Source of the DNA: Holophagaceae bacterium | GTDB lineage: Bacteria; Acidobacteriota; Holophagae; Holophagales; Holophagaceae | DNA length: 64,000 nt | Assembly (NCBI GenBank): GCA_016722505.1 | Contig: JADKJH010000001.1 | Location: 992,001-1,056,000, forward strand | Direction: 5' to 3' | Shown here: piece by piece, positions 39,403 to 48,587 of the stretch | How positions within the stretch are numbered: position 1 is the stretch's first letter | Layout of the letters: every line of letters starts with the position of its first letter | Made by a program: the position numbers and the translations under genes | Notes under the pieces: generated by a model | Told to the model about the DNA's origin: nothing | Database searches by the model: none | Seen by the model: the letters and a program-made list of their open reading frames with translations, nothing else

Positions 39403-40902
39403 TCACCGTAGCCCGCTGAAGGCCACTTCCACCTTCCGGTGGCCTGGAAAACCGGGCAACTGATGGTTGGTGCGCCGAATGGCCTGACCCGCAAACACAT
39501 AAGGCCGGAGATCGGCCTTAGCACTGCGGGGTGCGAAGTAGAGTGTGGCGGGCTCGCCATGCAAGGCCTGGGCCGTGAGATAACCCACCAGGGCGTGCTC
39601 GGCGGAGTGGTAGCCGCTCTTCCACTGATGGATCTTGGGGCCTTTCCAAGGATCGAGGTTGGGGCCGCCTGCGCCGCCCCAGACCTCGTGGTTCACCGGG
39701 TCCACCATGCGCTTGAACCAGAACTCCGCCGTGCGGGGCAAGGGCGCGGCCAGGGCTGGATCCGTGAGGGCCAAGGTTTCCGAGAGCTGATCGAGTTCGG
39801 CGTAGATCCACCACTCCTTGCCGGTATCCACGGAGCCATCCGGACGCAACTTCGAACCCCAGGTGCCGGAGTCGGGAAGATAGGCCTGCTTCAACACCGC
39901 TTTGGCTCCCGTGGTGGCTAGCTCCACCAGGGCCGGATCATTCGTGAGGCGGCCGATCCGTTCGAGCATCCAGTAGGCCTTGGCCGTGTGCCCGAAATCC
40001 GTGTGGCGGCTCCCCAGTTTTTTCTCGGCTGGATCGTGGATCGTGCCCCAGAACAGGTGTTTGTCCGCGTCGTGGTAGTCCCGCACCATCACCTGGGCCA
40101 AGCGTTTCAGATCGGCGGTCCATTCCTTCCGGTCCCGTTCCGGCAGGATGGGCGTGAGCAGCAGCATGTACGCATTGATCTGGTCAAGCTGGGCCACCAG
40201 TTCCTGACGGAGTTGCTCGCCCTGGGCCTCCTCTTTTACCACCCAGCGCAGGCCTTGCCACTCCGGGTTCCAGTACTGGGTGAAGATGTGCCGCTTCAGC
40301 TTGCGGATATCGCGCAGCACGGCCTCATCGCGGGTGAGGTAGTAGTACATCGCCAGGCCCAGTTCGGCATAGGCCAGATCCTGGCTGGTGCGGGCCAGGA
40401 TGGCGGGTTGGGGTTTCCCTTTCTCCCAATAGGAAACCGCGCTGCCAGTGGCGGGGTCCAGGGCGCGTTTGCGGATGAAGGTCGCGCCATCGCGGGTCAG
40501 TTCGAGCATTTTCGGATCGCCGGTCAAGTGGTAGGCCACGCCGTAGAAGTAGGTCTGGCGCGACTTCATGCGCACATATTCGCGGCCGAAATTCTCCTTG
40601 ATCCAGCCCGACGCGGTGGCCAGTTCCTGCGGCGGCTTGGCCCAGTCCACGATCTTGCCGTCATTGCCCCGAAAGGTGGGGAAGTCGCCCCGGGGCGATC
40701 CCCAGGCATCCGACATATTCCAAAAGGGCAGGAGATCTTCCTGAAAATGCTTCAGCCAGCGCTCGCCTGTGGGCAGGTCGGTGGGGACCTGGGCCTGGGT
40801 TTGGATCGGTGCGGCTGGCGCTATCTGTGCTATCTGCGCGCAAGCGGGCAGGCCAAGAACGAGAAACGCGAGGGCCGAGACTATCGCGAAGGATTTGAAC
40901 AT
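39403..40902 (-). CDS. Exported AGE-family (N-acylglucosamine 2-epimerase-like) protein
   Basis: A 499-aa (alpha/alpha)6-barrel protein with an N-terminal signal (MFKSFAIVSALAFLVLGLPACAQ; the Cys could make it a lipoprotein but the lipobox is poor). The family features are spread along the chain: ATASGWIKENFGREYVRMKSRQTYFYGVAYHLTG, RTSQDLAYAELGLAMYYYLT, RHTDFGHTAKAYWMLERIG, KEWWIYAELDQLSETLAL, and the C-terminal HQWKSGYHSAEHALVGYL with paired catalytic-type His. AGE enzymes epimerise sugars at C2; the export signal is unusual and the substrate is unknown. Divergent from proB. Confidence 0.8.
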   Translation of the reverse strand: MFKSFAIVSALAFLVLGLPACAQIAQIAPAAPIQTQAQVPTDLPTGERWLKHFQEDLLPFWNMSDAWGSPRGDFPTFRGNDGKIVDWAKPPQELATASGWIKENFGREYVRMKSRQTYFYGVAYHLTGDPKMLELTRDGATFIRKRALDPATGSAVSYWEKGKPQPAILARTSQDLAYAELGLAMYYYLTRDEAVLRDIRKLKRHIFTQYWNPEWQGLRWVVKEEAQGEQLRQELVAQLDQINAYMLLLTPILPERDRKEWTADLKRLAQVMVRDYHDADKHLFWGTIHDPAEKKLGSRHTDFGHTAKAYWMLERIGRLTNDPALVELATTGAKAVLKQAYLPDSGTWGSKLRPDGSVDTGKEWWIYAELDQLSETLALTDPALAAPLPRTAEFWFKRMVDPVNHEVWGGAGGPNLDPWKGPKIHQWKSGYHSAEHALVGYLTAQALHGEPATLYFAPRSAKADLRPYVFAGQAIRRTNHQLPGFPGHRKVEVAFSGLR

Positions 40903-41012
40903 GGCGCAGCTCCTGAATCTGAAAAACAGTAACCCAGTTTGCGGAAGAGCCCCAATCGGACCAGTTACACTAAGTTATTCATTCGATTATTTATGAAGGA
41001 AAACATCCGGCC

Positions 41013-42122
41013 ATGCGCTGTTTGGTGATCAAACTCGGAACCAGCACCGTGACGGCGGAGGGAGGGGAGCCCAGCCCGCTGCTGAGTGCCTATGCGGGCC
41101 TCTGCGCCAAGCTGAAGGCTCTGGGATGGTCGCCGGTGATTGTCACTTCCGGCGCGGTGGGCGCAGGCCGCGCGCCGCTCGGATTGTCGGGGAAAAAGCT
41201 GACGCTGATCGAAAAACAAGCCGCCGCCGCCGTGGGCCAGGGGCGGCTGATGGAAACATACCGGCGGCACTTTGATGGGGTTGGGCTGACGGTGGCCCAG
41301 ATCCTGTTGAGCCGTGCGGATATTTCGGAACGGGGCCGCTGCAACAACGCCCGCCACGCCTTGGAATTCCTCCTCAGAGCCCACGTTGTCCCACTGGTCA
41401 ACGAGAACGACACGGTGGCCACCGAGGAGCTGAAGTTCGGCGACAACGACCTGTTGTCGGCGCTGGTGGCCAACCTGATCGGCGCTGAGCGGCTCATCAT
41501 CATGACCGACACGGGCGGGCTCTACACCGCGGACCCGCGTGTAGATCCAAGCGCGGCGCTGGTGGCCGAAGTGGCTCAGGTGACGCCGGACCTGCTCGCC
41601 ACCGCCGGAGAGTCCCGTTCGGGCGTCGGCACCGGCGGGATGGCCTCCAAGTTGATGGCGGCCCGCATCGCTTCCGAGGGCGGCGTGCGGGTCACCATCG
41701 CCCATGGCCAGCAGCCTGAACGCATCCTCGAACTGTTGAATGGAGAAGCAGTCGGCACGACGGTCCTGCCGGCCTTGAGCCGCCGGGACAGTCGCAAGAG
41801 CTGGATCGCCTACGGGGTGGTGCCGAGCGGAAAAGTGATCGTGGATGCCGGCGCCGCAGATGCCATGGTGCGTGAAGGCCGGAGCCTGCTGCCGGTGGGA
41901 ATTCTCCAGGTGGAGGGAGAGTTCGACGCCGGAGAGGTCGTCCGCATTTGCCAGCTCGACGGAACCGAGATGGGCCGCGGCCTGGTGGCGCTGGATGCGG
42001 AAGATCTGCGACGGGTTATCGGCTGCCCAACGCCGGAGGTGCGGCGGCGGCTGGGCGCCGAAACCTCCATCGAAGCGATCCACCGGGACGATCTGACCCT
42101 GACCATCGTGGCAACGTCCTAA
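41013..42122 (+). CDS. proB: Glutamate 5-kinase
   Basis: The first step of proline synthesis. The 369-aa protein has an amino-acid-kinase domain (CLVIKLGTSTVTAEGG; VIVTSGAVGAGRAPLGL; PLVNENDTVATEELKFGDNDLLSALVANLIGAERLIIMTDTGGLYTADPR; GVGTGGMASKLMAARIASEGGVRVTIAHG) and a C-terminal PUA domain (about residues 275-365). The full-length, PUA-containing form is feedback-inhibited by proline in other bacteria. It is followed 15 bases later by proA. Confidence 0.96.
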   Translation: MRCLVIKLGTSTVTAEGGEPSPLLSAYAGLCAKLKALGWSPVIVTSGAVGAGRAPLGLSGKKLTLIEKQAAAAVGQGRLMETYRRHFDGVGLTVAQILLSRADISERGRCNNARHALEFLLRAHVVPLVNENDTVATEELKFGDNDLLSALVANLIGAERLIIMTDTGGLYTADPRVDPSAALVAEVAQVTPDLLATAGESRSGVGTGGMASKLMAARIASEGGVRVTIAHGQQPERILELLNGEAVGTTVLPALSRRDSRKSWIAYGVVPSGKVIVDAGAADAMVREGRSLLPVGILQVEGEFDAGEVVRICQLDGTEMGRGLVALDAEDLRRVIGCPTPEVRRRLGAETSIEAIHRDDLTLTIVATS

Positions 42123-42137
42123 CCAAAGGAGTCGGGC

Positions 42138-43397
42138 ATGGAACGTTGGGAAACCCCGGTCGGGACCCTTGCGAAAGAGGCCAAGACGGCATGGCCTCTG
42201 CTGGCGCGAACCACCGGCGCCCAGCGGGACCGTCTGCTGGATCGCATGGCGAATGCTCTGATCGAACATGCTGACCGCATTCAAGCCGCCAATGCCCAGG
42301 ATCTCGCCGCGGGCGGGGCTTCCGGCTTGTCGGAGGCGCTTCTCGACCGCCTAGCCCTGACGCCCGCGCGGCTCGTGGAGGCGGCCAATGGCCTGCGTCA
42401 AATCGGCGAGCTGCCTGATCCCTTGGGCGAAGTGGTGGGCGGCTGGAAGCGCCCGAATGGACTGGACATCCGCAAGGTGACCGTGCCCTTGGGCGTGATC
42501 GGGATCATCTACGAAGCCCGCCCCAACGTGACGGTGGATGCCGCGGGCCTTTGCCTCAAGAGCGGAAATGCTGTCGTACTGCGCGGCGGCAAAGAAGCGA
42601 TATGGACCAACCGTGCGCTGGCAACCATCTTGCGGCGGGCATTGACGGCCGAAGGGTTGCCGCCGGAACTGCTGCAACTGGTGGGCACACCGGACCGCAG
42701 CGAACTCGATCTGATGCTGCGGCTGCGGGGTGATCTGGATCTGCTCATTCCCCGGGGCGGCAAAGGCTTGATTGATCACGTCGTCCAGAACAGCCAGGTG
42801 CCCGTGATCGAGACCGGCGCGGGCGTCTGCCACTTGTATGTCGAAGCGTCCATCGAGGTGTCCACCGCCATCGCCATCGCACTCAATGCCAAGACCCAGC
42901 GCCCCTCCGTCTGCAATGCCATCGAAACGCTGTTGATCTCTCGCGCCGCTGTCGAGACGCACCTGGCGCCGCTATTGGAGGCGCTGCTCGAAGCTGGCGT
43001 GGCCCTGCGGGGCTGCCCCGAAACGGTGATGCGTTTCCCAGCCGCGGCACCGGCCCAGGAATCGGATTGGGGAACGGAATACATGGACCTGATCCTGGCG
43101 GTGAAGATCGTCGAGGATGTGGATGAAGCGATCGGACACATCCGCCGCTACGGCACCCGGCATTCGGAATCAATCCTGACGCACGACCTGCGCACGGCGC
43201 GGCGCTTCCAGCAGGAGGTCGACGCCGCGTGCGTGTACGTGAACGCTTCCACTAGGTTCACGGACGGCGGCCAGTTCGGCTTCGGCGCCGAGATCGGCAT
43301 CAGCACCCAGAAGCTGCACGCCCGCGGCCCCATGGGCCTGAAGGCCCTGACCAGCACCAAGTACCTGATCGACGGCGATGGGCATGTGCGAGGCTGA
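42138..43397 (+). CDS. proA: Gamma-glutamyl phosphate reductase
   Basis: Reduces glutamyl-5-phosphate to the semialdehyde with NADPH. 419 aa. It shows IRKVTVPLGVIGIIYEARPNVTVDAAGLCLKSGNAVVLRGGKEA, DLLIPRGGKGLID, the catalytic Cys in TQRPSVCNAIETLL and the C-terminal YVNASTRFTDGGQFGFGAEIGISTQKLHARGPMGLKALTSTKY. AAAGGAG precedes the ATG. In operon with proB; proC is not in the window. Confidence 0.97.
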   Translation: MERWETPVGTLAKEAKTAWPLLARTTGAQRDRLLDRMANALIEHADRIQAANAQDLAAGGASGLSEALLDRLALTPARLVEAANGLRQIGELPDPLGEVVGGWKRPNGLDIRKVTVPLGVIGIIYEARPNVTVDAAGLCLKSGNAVVLRGGKEAIWTNRALATILRRALTAEGLPPELLQLVGTPDRSELDLMLRLRGDLDLLIPRGGKGLIDHVVQNSQVPVIETGAGVCHLYVEASIEVSTAIAIALNAKTQRPSVCNAIETLLISRAAVETHLAPLLEALLEAGVALRGCPETVMRFPAAAPAQESDWGTEYMDLILAVKIVEDVDEAIGHIRRYGTRHSESILTHDLRTARRFQQEVDAACVYVNASTRFTDGGQFGFGAEIGISTQKLHARGPMGLKALTSTKYLIDGDGHVRG

Positions 43398-43502
43398 GGA
43401 AGACATCGTTTCGTAAGAACAATGTGTTCTGCCTAGGATATGCTTCCTTCTTCAGTCAAACCGGCGGTCAGGGATCTAGATGTTGATAGGAGGAAATTAT
43501 CA

Positions 43503-43892
43503 ATGCCGTCCTCGATTTCCTTCGATGCAACCGCTGGTTTCATCGCAGTCGTCCACCACGGAATTGACGATCAGCCCTCCCTGAAAAACATTCTTCTCGA
43601 AGTTGTCCGCCTCATCAAGGAACACGGCTGTTACCTGATTCTCAGCGACTATCGCGACGCCGTCGTGAGCATGACGCCAGCCGCCATATATGAGTACCCA
43701 AAAGAAGCCGCGGAGGCGGCATCCGCCGCTGGGATCAAGTCTGAGAACATCAAACAGGCGGTTGTGCTGTCTGACAAATCGCCTAACTTATCCGGCTTCC
43801 AGTTCTATGAAACCGTTTCTCTCAATCGCGGCCGCGCGGTGAAAGTTTTCTGCGACATTGATCAAGCCATCGAGTGGTTGACCGGGAAGTGA
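43503..43892 (+). CDS. SpoIIAA/STAS-like protein
   Basis: A 129-aa protein starting at ATG 43503, with AGGAGG eight bases upstream. The alpha/beta order (SISFDATAGFIAVVHHGID, VRLIKEHGCYLILSDYRDAV, KQAVVLSDKSPNLSGFQFYETV, GRAVKVFCDIDQAIEWLTG) fits the SpoIIAA-like (PF11964-type) family, whose members end in a VKVFxDxxxAxxWL helix. The role is unknown. It follows proA but with a 105-base gap, so it is probably a separate unit. Confidence 0.7.
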   Translation: MPSSISFDATAGFIAVVHHGIDDQPSLKNILLEVVRLIKEHGCYLILSDYRDAVVSMTPAAIYEYPKEAAEAASAAGIKSENIKQAVVLSDKSPNLSGFQFYETVSLNRGRAVKVFCDIDQAIEWLTGK

Positions 43893-44014
43893 AAACCCAG
43901 GCATTGGCCACACTGCCGCACTTGCTATCGCGGAGATTCCATCGCAACATTCGAAGCAACAATCTATCAATCCTTCAATCCTTCATTGCTTCAGGCCATC
44001 CCCAGGGAGTTTCC

Positions 44015-44713
44015 ATGCGCAACGTGTTCGCGGCCTTGCTTCTCTCATCCATTCCCTTGATCGCCCAAACCCCTTGTGACTGCATTGACAAAGGGGATAT
44101 CAAAGAACGCATCAAGAGGGATACCGCCGCCATCGAAGCCTATGGCAAGGAAATCACCAAGCTTGCCATGACGCCCTACACCACGCCTGGCCGCGTGGCC
44201 CTGCAATCAAGGGTGAACACAGCCATGAGCGCGATCAACACACCAGGGCGCATCCCCCTCCAGGCCTCCGGGAGCACGGACAACAACTGCAACATCGTGG
44301 TGAACGCTCCCACCAAATGCCTGGAAGAGGCCATACGCACCCACGAGAAGGTCCACCAGGACGCCTGCAGAGCCACCTATGATCAGCATCATGTGATCTT
44401 CCGGCGCAAGGCCATGGATCGCTTCGAGGCCATGAACATGACCATGGCGGGCTACATCATGGAAGAAGTCAGTGGCTACCAGGCCGAGATCATGTTCCTC
44501 CAAAAAGAACTGGCCCGGCTTGAGCGGGATTGCCAACCGCCTCCCCCGCCCCACGGCCGCGACTACAGTTCCCGCTCCTATTCCCCCAGTGATGATGGCG
44601 GCTCACAGCCACCGCCAGCACGCGGTGCCCACGACTCCTCCAGGCCAAAACCCATCACCGCGCCGCCCATGGTGAAGCCCAAGCCATTGCCGGCCCCGAA
44701 ACCCATCGATTGA
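44015..44713 (+). CDS. Exported protein with HExxH motif and Pro-rich tail
   Basis: A 232-aa protein with a signal peptide (MRNVFAALLLSSIPLIAQ, cleavage about residue 18). The mature part begins TPCDCIDKGDIKERIKRD and carries EEAIRTHEKVHQDACRATYD, where HEKVH matches the zincin HExxH pattern. A helical segment (GYIMEEVSGYQAEIMFLQKELARLERDC) follows with a Glu in a plausible third-ligand place. The last 50 residues are Pro/Ser-rich. Six Cys suggest disulfides. The family is not recognised; metallopeptidase function is only suggested by the motif. Start ATG 44015. Confidence 0.65.
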   Translation: MRNVFAALLLSSIPLIAQTPCDCIDKGDIKERIKRDTAAIEAYGKEITKLAMTPYTTPGRVALQSRVNTAMSAINTPGRIPLQASGSTDNNCNIVVNAPTKCLEEAIRTHEKVHQDACRATYDQHHVIFRRKAMDRFEAMNMTMAGYIMEEVSGYQAEIMFLQKELARLERDCQPPPPPHGRDYSSRSYSPSDDGGSQPPPARGAHDSSRPKPITAPPMVKPKPLPAPKPID

Positions 44714-45303
44714 CCCAACATCAAGAGAACCTCTGAAAGCCGGGCTGCCATTATTTCTGCACGTCGTACTGGCCTCGATAACGGATCCCATGTCGGCCTG
44801 CGGAGAGGCTCTGGCTCTGCAAGCCTAGCGAGCAGGGAGGCTCCGTGTTCAAGAGCGTAGCGAATGGGAGCACGCCCTGCGTGCGATACGTGGAGCGCGC
44901 ACTGGGCCCGATAGCTGGAGGCGCAGTAACGTCTTGGCCAGAAAAGCGCTGGCTCTCGCAAGGGTTGGCATTACTGACTTCAGCTTTCCGCGGTGAACCA
45001 CCCATCGCGTCGGCCTGCGGCCGACATAGAGGCTCCGGCTCTGCAAGCGTAGCGAGCAGGGAGGCTCCGTGTTCAAGAGCGTAGCGAATGGGAGCACGCC
45101 CTGCGTGCGATTCGTGGAGCGCGCACTGCGCCCGATAGCTGGAGGCGCAGTAACGTCTTGGCCAGAAAAGCGCTGGCTCTCGCAAGGGTTGGCATTACTG
45201 ACTTCAGCTTTCCGCGGTGAACCACCCATCGCGTCGGCCTGCGGCCGACATAAGGCGCAGTAACGTCTTGGCCAGAAAAGCGCTGGCCAAGGCGTAACTG
45301 CGC
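44714..45303. repeat. Intergenic repeat array: 224-bp tandem duplication with truncated and complete hairpin copies
   Basis: This 590-base gap has no credible gene. Two copies of a unit with 224-base period (44804-45027 and 45028-45251) differ at only a few positions. Each contains the 24-base module also found at 28496, then the 5' half of the 53-nt hairpin (from 44919 and from 45143), whose 3' half is replaced. A third, complete hairpin follows at 45253-45305. ORFs here, on both strands, are near-identical to each other because of the repeat and are not genes. Confidence 0.85.
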
Positions 45304-45305
45304 CT
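45253..45305 (+). repeat. 53-nt two-stem hairpin, copy C (abutting the murA stop)
   Basis: Outer arms AGGCGCAGT and ACTGCGCCT pair 9 of 9, inner arms CTTGGCCAG and CTGGCCAAG pair 9 of 9, loop AAAAGCG, linkers AACGT and GCGTA. Its last two bases lie inside the minus-strand murA stop codon. On the murA transcript it would be a strong 3' hairpin but lacks a T-run, so it is not a classical terminator. Confidence 0.85.
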
Positions 45306-46614
45306 AAACGGTGCCGCCGCCTACGCGCTCTATGCGGGCGCCGACGCCTTGCAGCTTTTTTTCAAGGCCGGCGTAACCCCGGTCCAGGTGGTAGATACGA
45401 TCCACGGTGGTTTCGCCTTCGGCCACCAGGCCTGCGAGCACCAGGGTCGCTGAAGCTCGCAGGTCCGTAGCCATCACCGTGCAACCCGTGAGTTTGGCGG
45501 GCCCTGCGACGATGGCGGTGCTTCCGTCAATTCGGAGGTTGGCGCCAAGCCGTTCCAATTCCATGGCGTGCTGGAAGCGGTTTTCGAAAATGGTTTCCTT
45601 GATGACGCTGATGCCATGGGCCTGGGTCATGACGGCCATGGCCTGGGCTTGCAGATCCGTTGGAAAAGCCGGGAATGGGGCAGTGGTGATGTCCCGGGCG
45701 CGAAGTTTCTGGGAAGGTTCCCGCTGGATACGGAGCTGCCGGCCATCGGCCCCTTCGCGTTCGGTGATGAGACACCCCATGCGCTCCAGCAGATCGATGA
45801 GCGCGCGCAGATCATCGGGCCGGACGCGCTCCAGCACAACGTCGCCACCCACAATGGCCACAGCGCAAAGATGCGTGCCTGCCTCGATACGATCGGGGAT
45901 GGTGGCGTGCGTGGTTCCATGCAAAGCATCTACGCCTTGAATGGTGAGTGTGGAAGTCCCCAGGCCATCTATGCGCGCGCCCATTTTGTTGAGCAGCTCC
46001 GCAAGATCAGTGATCTCTGGTTCCATGGCAGCGTTGCGCAGGATCGAAGTGCCATTGGCCAGGGTCGCCGCGAGCAGGGTGTTTTCAGTGGCGCCTACGC
46101 TCACTTTTTCAAACGTGTGGTCTATGGCCTGGAGTCTGCCGCCAGGAACTTCGGCTTCCACATAGCCTTGCACGATCTCGATGTGCGCGCCCATGCGCGA
46201 GAGCGCTTCGAGATGCAAATTGATGGGCCGGGCCCCGATGGCGCAACCGCCGGGCAAGGAAACCGTGGCATGGCCGAAACGCGCCAGCAGCGGTCCCAGC
46301 ACCAGGATGCTGGCACGCATGGTCTTCACCAATTCGTAGGGTGCCTTCATCTCGCCTGCTTCCAGACCCGCCGCGAGAATCCTGGCCGTGTACTGCAACC
46401 CATCTTCATCCGTAGTGCGTTCCACGGAGCAGCCCAAAGCCTCCAGCACCTTAAGCATGGTGCGGATATCTGATACCGCCGGAAGATGCGAAAGGATCAC
46501 TGGCTCAGGTGTCAGCAGGGCCGCGGCGATGCAGGGAAGCGCGGCATTCTTGGCACCGGACACGCGGATGCGGCCTTTGAGCGGATTTCCCCCGATGATG
46601 ACAAGCCGATCCAC
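45304..46614 (-). CDS. murA: UDP-N-acetylglucosamine 1-carboxyvinyltransferase
   Basis: The first committed step of peptidoglycan synthesis. 436 aa from GTG 46614 (VDRLVIIGGNPLKGRIRVSGAKNAALPC), preceded by GGGAG; the open frame upstream gives non-family residues. Signatures are SGAKNAALP (substrate Lys), the active-site region SLPGGCAIGARPINLHLEALSRMGAHIE (the Cys is the fosfomycin target), EPEITDLAELLNKMGARIDG, PFPAFPTDLQAQAMAVMTQA and the C-terminal DRIYHLDRGYAGLEKKLQGVGARIERV. Divergent from the M61 peptidase gene. Confidence 0.96.
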   Translation of the reverse strand: MDRLVIIGGNPLKGRIRVSGAKNAALPCIAAALLTPEPVILSHLPAVSDIRTMLKVLEALGCSVERTTDEDGLQYTARILAAGLEAGEMKAPYELVKTMRASILVLGPLLARFGHATVSLPGGCAIGARPINLHLEALSRMGAHIEIVQGYVEAEVPGGRLQAIDHTFEKVSVGATENTLLAATLANGTSILRNAAMEPEITDLAELLNKMGARIDGLGTSTLTIQGVDALHGTTHATIPDRIEAGTHLCAVAIVGGDVVLERVRPDDLRALIDLLERMGCLITEREGADGRQLRIQREPSQKLRARDITTAPFPAFPTDLQAQAMAVMTQAHGISVIKETIFENRFQHAMELERLGANLRIDGSTAIVAGPAKLTGCTVMATDLRASATLVLAGLVAEGETTVDRIYHLDRGYAGLEKKLQGVGARIERVGGGTV

Positions 46615-46704
46615 GCATGACTCCCGAAATTGAATGGCAGGACAAAGGGAAAGAATAACGGGAAACCGGCGATAAACTTCTGCATCCCTACCTGGAGGCA
46701 CTTG

Positions 46705-48576
46705 ATGCGCCGATTACTGCCCGGATTGACCATATCCATCGCTTTGACCGCCCAGTCTCCGATTTCCTCCAGTAAGCCCATATCCATCCTGCTCGATGCG
46801 ACTGCCGCGCCCCGCCACGTTCTCCACGCCAAGCTGAGCATCCCCGCCCAGCCCGGTGCCTTGACCCTGCTCTATCCCCAGTGGATCCCTGGCGAACATG
46901 GACCCACGGGTCCGGTCACGGACCTCGTGAACCTGCGTTTCACAGCAAATGGCAGGACCCTAGCCTGGAAACGGGATCTCGTGAACATGTACGCGCTTCA
47001 TCTGGAGGTTCCTCAAGGAGCCGGTTTCGTGGATGTGAGCTTGGACTTTCTATCACCCGCCGTTTCAAGTGGATTTTCCTCCGGCTCCTCCGTGACTGAA
47101 AAGCTGGCGGTATTGAGCTGGAATCAGGTGTTGCTCTATCCAAAAGACGCCCAAAGCGATGGCATCACCTATATCGCGAGCCTCAAGCTGCCCTCCGGAT
47201 GGAGCTTCGGCACAGCCTTGGAAGAAACCAACAGCTCTGGCGGGACGGTCACCTTCAAGCCAGTCAACCTCACCACGCTGGTGGATTCACCGGTCCTGGC
47301 GGGGACGCATTTCCGGAAAGTGGATCTCGGAACCAGCATGGGCCGCGCTCATTTCCTGGATCTCGCCTCCGACAGCGCGGAGGCTCTGGCCATGACACCC
47401 GAAACCACCCAGCACTACAAGAACTTGGTCGCGGAAAGCGGTGCGTTATTCGGGGCGCGGCACTATGGCCATTACGATTTTCTCTACACGTTGAGCGACA
47501 ATGTGGCGCATTTCGGGTTGGAACACCACGAGAGCAGCGATGACCGCACCGCAGAGCGCTCTCTGATCGATCCACAGTTGTTGAAAGCTACCTCGGGGCT
47601 GCTGCCCCACGAAATGGTCCATAGCTGGAACGGCAAGTACCGGCGGCCCGCTGGGTTGGCCACGGGCAACTTTGATGCACCCATGAAGGGCGATCTGCTT
47701 TGGGTCTACGAGGGGCTCACGGAATATCTGGGTTCGATCCTGACCGCCCGGAGCGGTCTATGGACGGCGCAAGATTACCGGGACGACTTGGCGATCCTGG
47801 CAGCAGCTCTGGACACCGCGCCGGGCCGCACCTGGAAACCCCTGCAAGACACCTGCGATGAAGCGCAGATGCTCTATGGCGCAGCCGAGGCCGGTGCATC
47901 CCAGCGGCGCGGCGTGGATTACTACCCCGAGGGCCAGCTCATCTGGCTGGAGGTGGACACCACCATCCGGGAACTCACCAAGAACCAAAAATCCCTGGAT
48001 GATTTCTGCCGCGCTTTTCACGGCGCCCCGAGCAGCGCGCCAGCCCTGAAGACCTACACCTTCGAAGATGTGGTGACTGCGCTGAACAGCGTGGCCTCCC
48101 ACAATTGGACGGCTTTTCTGCGAAGCCGTCTGGACAGTCTCGATGCGCACGCGCCCATGGGTGGCATTGAACACAGCGGCTGGAAGCTCACCTACACGGA
48201 GGAATCCACGGACTATTGGAAAGCCAAGGAGCAATTAAACAAGAATATGGATGTAAGCCATTCCATCGGTCTTTTCCTGAGCGCCGAAGGCACGATCAAT
48301 GACGTGCTGCCTGCTTCCCCAGCCGCCAAGGCAGGCCTCATCCCCGGCATGAAACTGATTGCGGTGAATGGACGAAGGTGGTCTGGCGACGGGCTTCATC
48401 AGGCCATCAAGGACTCCAAGGGCATGGCATCTCCGATGGAGTTCATCACCGAGAATGGCTCCTTTGTGAAGGTGTTCAATGTGGACTATCACGGTGGCGA
48501 ACGCTATCCCCGGCTCATACGCGTCGATGGAACACCTGATCGGCTGACAGAAATCCTGGCAGCCAAAAGCCACTGA
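46705..48576 (+). CDS. Exported M61-family (glycyl aminopeptidase-like) peptidase with PDZ domain
   Basis: A 623-aa protein with a signal peptide (MRRLLPGLTISIALTAQ). An N-terminal beta domain (about residues 30-200; LLYPQWIPGEHGPTGPV) is followed by the catalytic domain. The zinc site is HEMVHSWNGKYRRP with the downstream Glu in LLWVYEGLTEYLG, the M61 pattern. The C-terminal PDZ domain (about 535-600) reads GTINDVLPASPAAKAGLIPGMKLIAVNGRRW. Acts in the periplasm or outside on N-terminal Gly/Ala peptides by analogy. The start ATG 46705 follows GGAGG. Confidence 0.9.
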   Translation: MRRLLPGLTISIALTAQSPISSSKPISILLDATAAPRHVLHAKLSIPAQPGALTLLYPQWIPGEHGPTGPVTDLVNLRFTANGRTLAWKRDLVNMYALHLEVPQGAGFVDVSLDFLSPAVSSGFSSGSSVTEKLAVLSWNQVLLYPKDAQSDGITYIASLKLPSGWSFGTALEETNSSGGTVTFKPVNLTTLVDSPVLAGTHFRKVDLGTSMGRAHFLDLASDSAEALAMTPETTQHYKNLVAESGALFGARHYGHYDFLYTLSDNVAHFGLEHHESSDDRTAERSLIDPQLLKATSGLLPHEMVHSWNGKYRRPAGLATGNFDAPMKGDLLWVYEGLTEYLGSILTARSGLWTAQDYRDDLAILAAALDTAPGRTWKPLQDTCDEAQMLYGAAEAGASQRRGVDYYPEGQLIWLEVDTTIRELTKNQKSLDDFCRAFHGAPSSAPALKTYTFEDVVTALNSVASHNWTAFLRSRLDSLDAHAPMGGIEHSGWKLTYTEESTDYWKAKEQLNKNMDVSHSIGLFLSAEGTINDVLPASPAAKAGLIPGMKLIAVNGRRWSGDGLHQAIKDSKGMASPMEFITENGSFVKVFNVDYHGGERYPRLIRVDGTPDRLTEILAAKSH

Positions 48577-48587
48577 CACGAAGCAGC

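Noticed and set aside
44578..45263. Several similar ORFs on both strands in the repeat array
   Set aside because: They are identical to each other only because the DNA is tandemly repeated; no start signals or domains.
45253..45305. Complete hairpin C considered as the murA terminator
   Set aside because: No T-run follows on the minus strand, and the same structure occurs upstream of genes elsewhere, so terminator is not its general role.
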